Of a stretch of 60,000 nucleotides of DNA, positions 22,601 to 32,087 are shown one piece after another. The stretch covers positions 64,586,756 to 64,646,755 of the forward strand of contig CM060731.1 of assembly GCA_030704615.1 (NCBI GenBank), in the 5' to 3' direction. The position numbers and the translations under genes were made by a program. The notes beneath the pieces were generated by a model. That model did not search any database. It had not been told where the DNA came from and saw only the letters and a program-made list of their open reading frames with translations. Source of the DNA: Takakia lepidozioides. Lineage: Eukaryota > Streptophyta > Takakiopsida > Takakiales > Takakiaceae. Position 1 is the stretch's first letter. The number at the start of each line of letters is the position of its first letter.

Positions 22601-25094
22601 GGAAAAAACAGTATCTCCAGGTGAGACCTCTCCACTTCCTTATGTATGCCTCCAATGACATTTGGGGAGGGGAAACAATCGCAATGTTCAGGTCCTTCAA
22701 AGTCTGATCCAGCACAATGACGGCGCGCTTTTCGAGCTGCAAATAGAATATTTGTCAGAATTGCAAAAAAGAAACACATCACATACTTGAAGATAAGAAA
22801 CAGCATGTTCGAATACACACCTGACTCCAAAATGTAGCCTTGTGGAGCCAGTTATCAAACACCAAATCACTGATTCCTTCCACCTTTGTGCCAGGCTGTA
22901 TGGTGCTCTTTGGGAACTGATTCAAGTCCTTTACTGTTTGATCTGAGTTCCATATCTCCAGCCACCTTATTTTTGTTTGTGGGTCGACCATCGATATGGC
23001 CAGCCGGTGCAATTTCTCCTGCTGCATCTCCGGATGCACATGCTTGTCATAGTGTGTTTTGATCTGCTGAAGGAACTCAGGACCAAGTCCAGGATCTACT
23101 ATTCTAAGCTGCTTTCCGAAGGCTGACATCAATTTGGTTCTTCGCATCTCAAACTCCTTCTTTATTGCAGCTTCCACACCCTTTGATGTCCTTAGTTCCT
23201 CTGGTGTAGTGCGGTAATATTCGGATTTTCCCTTCTCAGCTGCCTCTGCCAGTTCTTGCTGCATTCATTCAAGTAGTGATTAGCTCCGAAGGGACTCTAA
23301 ACATGTATTCGAAAAGTAAACAGATTACAGACTCGGGCTTACCGCATACATGTACTCCAGAAACGCCTCTCGTGTCAAAGAATACCAAGTGCCTGCAGCT
23401 CTTCCTGTTTCGCACTTCTTGATGATATTGGGTGGTAGTACTGTCCGAAAATCATCCAGCTTCATCAGACCAATCCTCTGAATTCGGAATAGTGTGTGAA
23501 CCAAGCTTGTTGTCACATGCGATTTCTCTGTCGATCTGCAAAAACATTGAAAACATTGCATTCCTTAACACTGTTTTTTGAGGATCAACAAGACACTACA
23601 GAGGGAATCAAATCTCCTGGATGACTTACTTGTTCACGTCGTGCATAGCTGTAAGAAGCCTAGCGATGTCGTTTCCTGGATCCAAAACCATTGCCTCCAC
23701 AGCAACATGCTTGTCTTTGTCTTTCGAATGGTGTTTCTGAATGTATCCCATCCATGCCAGCAATCGGTGGTTGCCGTCCCAGACGTAGAACATGTGGTTG
23801 CAAAATTGCTGGGTGTTCTTTCCCATCATGAGGCCCAGCTCGAACTCCTCATTGGCATCTTTCCAGCACTCATCCCAGTTATCACTGATCTCTGGAGAAA
23901 CTAATGTGCTTTTCCCATTTATATCCGTCAGTGACACATAAAAAACTTGTGCACCAAGTCTATATCCATGCACAAAATCACTCTCCAATTTTGTTATGTC
24001 ATGGGAAAGAGGTGGACGCACAACAGGCATTGATATCATCCGGCACAGAGGTATGTCCAGACGCCCTCCAGATACGAGCATGTCCCTTATAACCTCCTGA
24101 GAGTTTACCTTCTGGAATGACATGAGTTCTTTCACCTTGTCAAGGTAGTGCACTTCGGATTCATCTGCTTCATCTGTATTCTCTGAGCTTTTTGCGGACT
24201 CGTCCCCATCTCCAGATCCTTTCCCCTCTGATCCTAGGCTTCGACCTCACAGTTTTCTGCACGATGCCATTCAGTTCTGACTAAGTCATTTGCAAATAGT
24301 GAATGGCGGTAACGACAATCACTCTGTATCAAGGAAACTCACCATGAATGGTGTGAAAGAATTCAGCACAATCTACACATGCAAAGCCGAGACTGCCGTA
24401 TTCAAAACAAAAGTGAGAGCGATAGCGAACGGCGTTAACGACAATCACAAAAGATAACAACCTGCCGGATCGGTGTTGTGAATGACATATATGTGCAACT
24501 GATTGGCGGCAACGACATTCAGTATAGTTTAGGGAGAATAGTAAGTGCAGACTCTCTCTTCAAACACATAGGTACATAAATCTCATGAGCAGAATCGAAT
24601 GGCGTTAACGACGCTCGCGATTCAGTAGTTCCTGCTAAAGAATGGAAGAGGAAGGACTCCTTGAAAGGCAATCACATAGACTATATGATAAAACTTACTG
24701 GCACCTTCTTAGGTTTTGAACTTTGATCCCCTTCTGCAGCTTTCCTCTTCCCTCTCACATCTGCTGGAGTTTCTGTCTGCGCAAGGGTTTCTTGACCTTC
24801 TTCAGGTTCGGCGTTCCGCGTGCTTCCACCTTCTTCAGTGTCCCTGCGATTCATCTCTGCCTCCACAGGCTGGCGCACTCTTATCGCCGACTGTGTCGCA
24901 GCCGCTGCCTCAGTCTCCGTCTGCTCTTGTGAATCAGTCTCCGCGTTCACCTGCTGCCTTGGCCCTGTGTTCTCCAACAAACGACGCCTCGTCATTTTCT
25001 CTCTTGCTCTGCGTCTCTCTCTAAGGGAAGTAAAATAAAGAGACTTTCTTCTCTTTCGTATTCTAGAAGGAACCCTCTCCAGCTTGACTACCAC
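19691..25094 (-). CDS. ParB-like domain fused to beta-class DNA N6A/N4C methyltransferase
   Basis: Nine exons can be placed: 25,094-24,699, ~24,225-23,630, 23,535-23,343, 23,258-22,821, 22,736-22,510, 21,564-20,913, 20,799-20,461, 20,265-19,980 and 19,884-19,691. All introns are GT-AG and the phases match, giving about 1,106 codons without a stop. The exon 2 acceptor is the least certain, and Met at residue 34 is an alternative start. Residues ~157-330 are ParB-like: VWDGNHRLLAW at ~281-290 mirrors the DGxHRxxA box. The middle is helical (WLEIWNSDQTVKDLN) with a Lys-rich, AT-hook-like linker (AGRKPKDK) in exon 6. Residues ~835-1,085 show methyltransferase motif IV as DIVILDIPDG, then VVDLSVSTGATYHA and GRSLFGMEGDSDLY, matching the DPFAGSGTT...GR..GIE.D..Y region. 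The order IV then I is that of the beta class. Motifs are off-consensus (DIPDG for DPPY/W; DLSVSTG for DPFAGSG), so catalysis is uncertain. It would modify or bind DNA in the nucleus. Confidence 0.85.
21707..22428. repeat. Intronic palindrome array 1 (seven copies)
   Basis: The fifth intron of the ParB-methyltransferase gene holds seven copies of a palindrome with core GAATGTCGTYAACGACATTC, at 21,707, 21,813, 21,974, 22,082, 22,177, 22,288 and 22,409. The copy at 22,080-22,103 is a perfect 24-base palindrome. The copy at 21,974 has changed both arms together (GAATGGCG and CGCCATTC). Start-to-start spacing is 95-161 bases. Flanks alternate between two types, showing growth by duplication of a two-palindrome unit. 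Confidence 0.9.
24301..24616. repeat. Intronic palindrome array 2 (four degenerate copies)
   Basis: The first intron of the same gene has four related sites, at 24,301, 24,427, 24,501 and 24,597 (for example GAATGGCGTTAACGACGCTC). They are less symmetrical than array 1 but keep the GGCGNNAACGAC centre. Confidence 0.8.
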
Positions 25095-25849
25095 TCTCCC
25101 TCTAAGCGCGAAAAGTAGAAAAACGCAGTGACTCCCGATTTCTTGCGGGATTGCCTGTGTTCTTGCGTGTCTCTAGAAGCATCGGATTCCCTCCCGCGTG
25201 ACCGTTACACATAGTCGTTTCGATATTAGTGCACATGCCAGCAATTGGTGTACAGCTGTTCGTATTCAGTTATGGATGTCTGACGTGTGCCGCCCAAAAC
25301 AAAACGGCGTGTTCTAAATTATAACTGGTTCAATATTTAAAAAGAACAGCGAATCCCAGAAATTGATGCGCAGTCTTAAACAAATAAATATAAATGAACG
25401 AGAGTTTGATGACAAATTTGGAATATCATACACGGTCATCCTTGTTATCCAAACCCCACATTCGTTGCACATTTGGAACTTTCCAGGTGCGCATGATCAT
25501 TGGTAGTAGTATATAGATACATTTACTTAATCTGCAATCCCATTCTCGGATCCTGTGGCATGCTTCCAGGAAGTCGGCTTTGTTATTGGGTTTATTGATG
25601 AGGTTCTGATTAACGGTTTAACAGTTGCCGACACTGCCCCTATGGATTCTCTGACCACTGGGCCCACAAGAAAAGTAATTAAAATGGACGGCTGCATATC
25701 TGGAATGAATAACAGAATATGCACAGTCGTTATCTGAGCTTCCTCCGCCATATGCTCTGCTCATTCTTCAACTGTGTTCTGGAGACAGCAGTAAACCGAT
25801 TTACACTAGATCTGCGATAGCAAGGTACAAACATACTCGAGGAAGGAAG
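25095..25849. promoter_or_regulatory. Divergent intergenic region between the two element genes
   Basis: This 755-base gap lies between the start of the methyltransferase gene (minus) and the transposase (plus). Both must take their promoters and 5' UTRs from it. It is AT-rich in the middle (near 25,310-25,420). It holds no copy of the intronic palindrome that I can see. Individual promoter elements cannot be assigned with confidence. Confidence 0.45.
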
Positions 25850-28800
25850 ATGGCTTCCTCTGAAGCGGAGTTCTTCTCAGACGACAAACCAGTGCCGTTC
25901 TCCCAGGAAGTCCTTGACAATGGATTTGCAATTGTTCTGGAACATGTCTTGGCTACCCGTTTTCAGCTGCAGAATGGCTCCATCTTTTTGGAGAAAGAGG
26001 TTTACGATCTGAAAGGGAAGTTGGTGAAATATTCTTTCCAAAACCGTGATGAGACGGCTCATATCAGCCAGTGGAGAGTGCGTCCTGGTCGATACAGAGT
26101 ACTTGGAGAGCCTCGGCGAAAGTCCCTTGGGTCATATGTGACGCCCGGGACTGCTGCTTCGGTCGTTGAAGACAAGAGGGAGGTGGTGGTGAAAAAAGAA
26201 CAGACGTCCTCCACTCCAATCGTTGAGCTTTCGGATTCTTCCGATGATGACATAAGTGAAATTCCAAATCCAGTCCTTCCTACTGTGGTTGCAGAAGCTG
26301 ATGAAGAAGAGATTTGTAGTGTCATTCCAAAATTGCGGGCGATGGGAGGAATGGCTGGATTCAAAAGCGAGTTGCGGGGAATTGATTGGGAATCTTTGAA
26401 GCAGGTGCCTGTGAAGTTCTTGCCGGAGACTTTTGATGGCGATATCCTATTCGAGCTGCCTCCTCCTCCGCGAGTTGGAGGTGTAACAATCATGATGCAT
26501 GGAATGGACAAGAAACACGACGGGCACCCGTGGTGCAGAACAAAAACATCCAATATTCAGAATGATGACAAGCTTGTTTTCAGGAGGACAGTTTGCAATG
26601 GACACCTTAGGTGTGATAATTTGAATTGCAGACACTTTCTTCAGTCTGGAGTTCATAATCAAAGCGAATGGGAGGGTCTGGCGGAGAATCCATTTCAGCC
26701 TGGGACTGCCCCTCCACCGGCAAACACTTTCGTCTGCAAATTCTGCAAACTTGTGCCATCCTGCTTGGCGCTCTGCGGAGCAAGAATGTACTATGTTGTC
26801 CACCGTTTGAATACAATGACGAGAGCTTGTGTGCATTTTGGATTCCATAACCATCCTGTCTCGAAGGGGGATTACAGGGAGAGTGTTGAGACAGTATCGA
26901 GGTTGATCAAACAGGAGTTCGGGAGAAACCCATCCGCAACAACATCTGCAATTGCTCTTGGCGCAAGCAAGTCCTTCTTGGAAAGCCATATTTTGAGTGA
27001 AGGAGATTCTGTGGGGACTAAACTTGACGGTGCAGCATTGGACCTGGTCATGGATCATTTCTCCACTTTAAGTTCACCTAACATTCGGCATCAGATCAAT
27101 GCATTGAGAATGGGCTCTGGGATCAGAGGCTACATAGACAATATTTTGGAATTGAAACGACTGAGCAAGTACGATTACATCCAGGACAATGTATTCCCAG
27201 GTCAAGGTGCCATCAAAGTTTTTCTTTTCAAAATGTCGACTGTTGGGGAGGGCAGTGGGGTTAGCCTCGTGAAGCGGATGCAGAAGACTGGGGACTTGCA
27301 GAACTGTTTTCTTATGTTTGATCATGTGAAACGAGTGAAGGATTGGACGACAATGGCTTGTCATGTCTACGATCCAGTGTACCAACGAGTTATGACAATT
27401 GCAGTTTGTGACATGCAATCCGAGGATACGGAATCCCAGAAGCTCATGTGGAATTCCCTGATACGTGTCATGGGCTGCCATCTCCAAATTTCGCAGGTTT
27501 CATGGCGGATAGTGCTCAAGCAAATTTCAATGCTATTCGTATTGTCTTCGGATCGGGCGACCCAAAAGTGCCTATGCCAGGAAGAGAGCGTACATGTCTA
27601 TTCCATTGGACACAATCTCTGGAAAAACATACAAAGTCGGACATCAAACCAGAGATGCAGACTCAGCACCGTAAATTGTGCAAAGAGTACAAAGATGCTA
27701 GAACAATGAAGGAGGCGGACACTTTGTTCCAGACAATTCGTGCCTGGTGGTTCTCTTCTGGAGCTGCATCACTTGAGAGTATGAGAGCATTGGAAGATTG
27801 GCTGGCGTTTTGGCACTTCCGGTATAGACAGTGGGGAGCAGCCATGACAATGGTACGAGGCTTCTATTTCATGCTTTATTCATACATTTGCTTTCCATAT
27901 TTTTGTTGCTTTCTTTATGTTGTTTCCTGTGCACTATTCTGAAGTGTGGTTATCCTCTTTGCAGAACATGTCCATTGAGGAAATGGCAGACATGCCATCT
28001 TGCAATTTGGCAGAAACTGTGCACAATGCATGGTTGCAGCAGTCTGGGAAAAGAGGTCGGGATTTGTATGTGGCAACAACAGATGATTTGATACGTGCCT
28101 TGCAACAACAAACCCGATACCGTGATTTCTTACGAGGTGGGGTTGGTGGCAAGGGTCCGGACAAATCGGAGTTGATGTTGCGTGCTGCAAACAGATCTGG
28201 GGATCCAATCAAGATAGCACGGGCGGTGAGCATGTATGCCCAGGGAACGCCACTTGTTTCTAGAGTTCCACATCTTGAAGGGGAGGAGAGATTCGGCTCC
28301 TGTAAGAGAAATTGAACACTCCACCTGGTTCGGATTCAGATTCCCACAGGGCAGACCGTGATAACTTCTCGAAGCCTCGTGTTCCCCTGCATGACAGCTC
28401 CATGTCCGGAACCTCCATTGTGGAGGAACCTCCAACACGACGGCAAGCTCCAGCATCAAACCGTGCCACTGAAATGGTGCAGGAGAGAAACAACCCCCTT
28501 GATGTGCTTGAGTCCGCATGCCCCGACCACGTTTGGCACATAGAACGCACAAGTGTCGGGTCTCGTGTGAAATGTACAGCGATCAGGGCAACTAATTTCG
28601 AGAAGTGCACTTCATCTATATCCAGAGGTGGTGCCCGAACTCCTGCTCCGACTTTCACGGGCTTGATGCGTCCATACGGTCAACCAGAAGCCAAGAACCA
28701 CAAGTTCTGGTTCTGCGCAGATGATTGTGCCAGATGTGTGCATGGAACTGTGCGTCCTTCCGTAGTGATGAAGCCATCTCCTCCAACCGTTTGGCCCGTG

Positions 28801-29349
28801 AAGGTGGGAACACATCTCAGCTTTCAGGAGATTGAAATGCTGGAGGAGGCAGGTTTTTCCCTTGCGAGACAACCCCAACTCCATGCATGTGCTACTACTC
28901 CTGCGTCCTCCCGGGTCCCCCCGGCAAATCCTGACTTGTGGCCAACCAAACGAGATGGAAAGCTCGTTCGGCGTTTCCCTCCAACCGCTGAACACTTTGG
29001 CAAAGTGGAGTCCGCAAGAATGCTCCAAGCTCGTGTTGGAAGCACCACGGAAGTACCCGATCCAGGATATGGTCGGGTATTCACAATCATCACTTCCACA
29101 TCTGCTGTTCATGACAGGACCTACGACATCACGGTTTCCAATTTCCCCAATTGCACATGTCCTGATTTTGTGAATATGCTATCAACCAGTTTGGGCAAGA
29201 GAGGTAAATTCATACCCTGCAAACATTTGTATTTCATATTTTTGAGGAGGATGGTTTGCGATCCCAAACGTGACAACTTCATTCACCAGGCCACTATGAG
29301 TTTCAACGAGGTCGATACTCTTTTGCAGCGGGATACAACACATGGGTAG
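25850..29349 (+). CDS. MULE-like transposase with C-terminal SWIM zinc finger
   Basis: Exon 1 runs from ATG 25,850 to about 27,852; exon 2 from 27,965 to the stop at 29,347-29,349. Residues ~220-310 are a Cys/His-rich region with HPWCRTK, CDNLNCRHF and FVCKFCKLVP, a likely DNA-binding zinc domain. The catalytic region has CFLMFDHVKRVKDW (first Asp), VCDMQSEDTESQKLMW, GFMADSAQANFNA (second Asp) and CLFHWTQSLEKHTK, the C..H/W feature of Mutator-type transposases. The C terminus has a SWIM finger, CTCPDF...PCKHLYFIF. A one-base frame change at ~27,472 (GGG run) and another near 28,300 break the frame. They could be true lesions, assembly errors, or (the second) a small intron starting at GTAAGAG. 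It would cut and move the element in the nucleus. Confidence 0.85.
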
Positions 29350-29802
29350 CATGAACTATGTAATGTGGTATGTGGATGACCATGATTTGAAATGTGTAAT
29401 TCACATCAATTCGTCGGCTGTGCAATGATATGGCCTCCAACTATACGGAGTGAGGTCTGAGTGACAACTTTTAGGTAGTGCACATTTGTCATTGCACCGT
29501 TCGAAGTCTACATGTCTTGCTGTCGCTATGCACTACAATCATCTTTTGAAGATGATCATAACTCTCATTGTTATTTGAGGAGGGAGGAAGTCTTCTCGTG
29601 GCAGCCTTTATGGCGCACACTTTGTGAGGATATTTTGTCGTCTTCGTAATTGTAAAAGTGAAACAAACATTTGTAATTGCACAATGTTGGATGCTGCAAT
29701 TGTAGGCCTCAACGCTCGTCTTGATTCTATTTAGGCAAGATTCCCTGCATTAATTCCACGGTCATAGGACCATCCACGGTTATAGGCGGCGCATGTTAAT
29801 GC

Positions 29803-29940
29803 TGACGTGGCAGTTGACGGACAGTGCCACGTCATCATTTACCGCCACATCAGCATGCTGACATGACGCTCACGCCACGTCAGCATGTGTGCAGGCTCAC
29901 GCCACGTCAGCTGGCGTGAGCGTACGCTCACGCCACGTCA
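29803..29940 (+). promoter_or_regulatory. Right subterminal CCACGTCA cluster
   Basis: CCACGTCA occurs at 29,827, 29,875, 29,902 and 29,933, with an inverted copy (TGACGTGG) at 29,803. Most are preceded by GCTCACG. The octamers keep the same strand at both ends of the element instead of being mirrored. Confidence 0.5.
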
Positions 29941-29945
29941 CTCCT

Positions 29946-29997
29946 GCGTGAGCGTACGCTCGCGCACTCACGTGCAACGCTCACGCCATTGCGTCGT
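29946..29997 (-). repeat. Right terminal inverted repeat of the 11.3-kb element
   Basis: Reverse complement of the left end with several mismatches. Outer bases read ACGACGCAATGGCG on the minus strand. The matching duplication follows immediately. Confidence 0.75.
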
Positions 29998-30009
29998 TGA
30001 AGCTTCTTC
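29998..30009. repeat. Target-site duplication, right copy
   Basis: TGAAGCTTCTTC, identical to 18,654-18,665. Confidence 0.8.
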
Positions 30010-30510
30010 GTGTCATCTCCGGTTTCGTGTTATTGTTCCAGTGGATCCTCACTTGGTTTAGGAACTCGGGACCAAAATCAGGGTCAGCTATTCTCAGCTG
30101 CTTCATGAAAGCGCTCATGAGCTTCTTTCGGGTATCATTCATCGTAAATTTCATGGCTTCCGCACTCCCTTGGACGTTCTCATACCCTCCGGGTTTTTCA
30201 AATAGTACTCTGCTTTTCCTCTCTCTCTCCAGCTTTAGCTATTTCTTGCTGCAAAACGTAATCTGGAATGAGATCACATATTACTAACAATCACAATAGA
30301 AAATGGAAGGCCCGAGTGATGGAACTAACCGTGTACATGTGTTCCATGAATGCTTCCCTCGTCAGCTTGTACCAGGTGTCTGACGTTTTTGATGTCAAGC
30401 ATTTCTTGAAGGACTCCGCACTCACAATGCTCTTGAATGAATTGTGCATCTGGCCGATATTCTGGATCCTGAATAGGGTGTGAAGCAGGTTCGTTGTCAC
30501 ATGTGCTTCG
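30010..30510 (-). pseudogene. Second ParB-methyltransferase gene copy, upstream half
   Basis: The minus strand gives HVTTNLLHTLFRIQNIGQMH and TWYKLTREAFMEHMYT, matching exon 3 of the intact gene (HVTTSLVHTLFRIQRIGLMK; TWYSLTREAFLEYMYA), then a stretch matching exon 4 up to the PEM motif. There the transposon interrupts it, and the reading resumes at 18,653 with KLHQLSAAAVEADQKVKW. Crossing the junction needs a one-base adjustment, so this copy was probably already damaged or was altered on insertion. Upstream it ends where the F-box duplicate starts. Confidence 0.85.
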
Positions 30511-30603
30511 CTGGTTCATACCTTACCCTACACGTCTCTCGTCCCTGCAAGCTCGGTGTTAGGATCACACGAACACATTAGAGAGGTTTTGTGGGTGGGC
30601 AAG

Positions 30604-31430
30604 ATGGAGGAGGAGATTTGGAGCAGGCTCCTTTTCGAGTTAGTGATGGTAGTGTTGGCTTGTTTGCCGTATCGAAGTCCGGCCCGCTTCAAGTCAGTGT
30701 GCAAGTTGTGGAACTCCCTCCCATCCACTGCTAGTTTCCAACAACTCTGTCAGCACCTCCCTCTTCACCAAGACTCCTATCTCTTGTTTTCAAGAAGAGA
30801 TGTTCTTACGTTGTATGCGCCCACAACTCGACGGTGGCACAATATCGACCTCAATTCCCATTCCACAATTTTCGATTCGGAGTTGGTGCTGCAGATGGAA
30901 GCTTATTTTGCATATTGGAGGATGGCGAGGATGACATATCATTGAGAGTGTACAATCCTCTGTTGAACACTTCCAGACAATTGCCACAATTGCCTACCCG
31001 GCCTCACGATTCAACACATTTCTACGTGCAAAGAGTAAATATGATTGTGGATAGATGCAGCAACACCTACAAGGTCCTTGCGATGTCAACCAATGACGAG
31101 GGAGGACTTTGGAGAACGCACATCTATGACTCAACTTGCGAGTGTTGGACCGAGACTGGAAACATGTCCTCAGTAACCCCGATGTTCCGTATTGTGGAGG
31201 AGGTGTGATATGTGGCCCTACTCTCTTTGCTCTGTTTTATGGCCGAGACTACATTTTGATGGCTTGTGACATTGGCAGCCGTGTGTGGACTAAAGTTGCT
31301 GTACGGATGCCTTACTTTGGTAGAGGTGGTTGGTGTCAACTTGTAGAGAGTGAGGGGGGCCTCTTGCTGGTTGGGCCGCCACGCCATCAAATTCACCTCT
31401 CACCATTACTCTGTGTGTGGGAGTTCAAAG
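30604..31430 (+). pseudogene. F-box gene copy 1, broken and 3'-truncated
   Basis: Nearly identical to the first three quarters of the intact F-box gene at 32,088. It starts at the same MEEEIWSRL. The frame shifts near 30,840-30,870 and again near 31,150-31,190, and the 3' end is replaced after WEFKG by unrelated sequence. The two shifted pieces still read the same protein (VYNPLLNTSRQLPQLPTRP; VICGPTLFALFYGRDYILMA). It is a recent tandem duplicate that has lost function. Confidence 0.85.
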
Positions 31431-31556
31431 GCATTACCTCTAAGGCATTACCTCTATCACAATGCGGTTGTCCAGGAATGGATGAACAACAGAGAAGTGG
31501 TTAGCAGCTTATGAGGCACTTTGCCTTTGTACCCTGTTGGTGGCTCCAGTTGTTTT

Positions 31557-31975
31557 TGGGTAACCAGTGCCACAGGCAGACAAAGGACACATGTTTTGAA
31601 CCCGAGTAGTTGTAGACGGCTCTTCTGGCAGCGCCTTGTGGACTGCAACCAGCACTGGAAACGAAATGTATCTGCAACATGACCAGCCCCTTTTCCATCC
31701 CTTGATACTGTTGAAGAGCGGCGTATCCAGCTTGCACTCTGCCATCTCCCTCCCCGACTTCCCGCACATGGAAGGATTTTTCAACGATTTTTAGGGTTTC
31801 CATGTACAGACCACGAAATACAAAGCAGGGCTGGAAATAGTATTAGGGAAGTGGATGGCGAGCAAAGAAGGTTCGAGTATCAGAGGCTCAAGGCCGAGGC
31901 TCTCTTCCAGAAAAAATCCTGCTTACGAAATGTAAGCTCACTCCTTTTTTGGGGAAATTCGTAACGCAGGGCAAG
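31557..31975 (+). repeat. ParB-gene-associated segment between the F-box copies
   Basis: Second copy of 2,820-3,330, ending at GGGCAAG where the other copy runs on into the ParB-like coding region. It separates the two F-box copies, so the duplication involved this fragment. Confidence 0.7.
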
Positions 31976-32087
31976 AAACACGTGCGGTGCTTCACTGGTT
32001 CATACCTTACCCTACACGTCTCTCGTCCCTGCAAGCTCGGTGTTAGGATCACACGAACACATTAGAGAGGTTTTGTGGGTGGGCAAG

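Larger units (their letters stand above)
18666..29997. mobile_element. 11.3-kb Mutator-like transposon with ParB-methyltransferase cargo
   Basis: The borders are defined three ways: a matched flanking duplication, imperfect terminal inverted repeats, and interruption of a recognisable exon that resumes on the other side. Inside are two divergent genes, a transposase with DDE/MULE-like core and SWIM finger (25,850-29,349, plus) and a nine-exon ParB-DNA methyltransferase gene (19,691-25,094, minus). A 755-base shared upstream region lies between them. Subterminal zones carry repeated CCACGTCA and, on the left, GGATGAATG-type repeats. A fragment of the same family lies at 51,289-52,570. The transposase reading frame has two apparent one-base lesions, so self-mobility is uncertain. 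Confidence 0.85.

Noticed and set aside
21707-24616. CRISPR-like array of the palindromic repeats
   Set aside because: Spacing is irregular (74-161 bases), spacers are related by duplication, the copies lie in spliceable introns of a eukaryotic gene, and no cas gene is present.
20880-25100. Bacterial contamination as source of the ParB-methyltransferase gene
   Set aside because: The gene has eight in-phase GT-AG introns, lies inside a plant-type transposon and has broken relatives nearby on the same sequence.
25877-28658. Minus-strand ORFs of 60-200 codons under the transposase
   Set aside because: They lie opposite conserved transposase coding sequence and show no family features.
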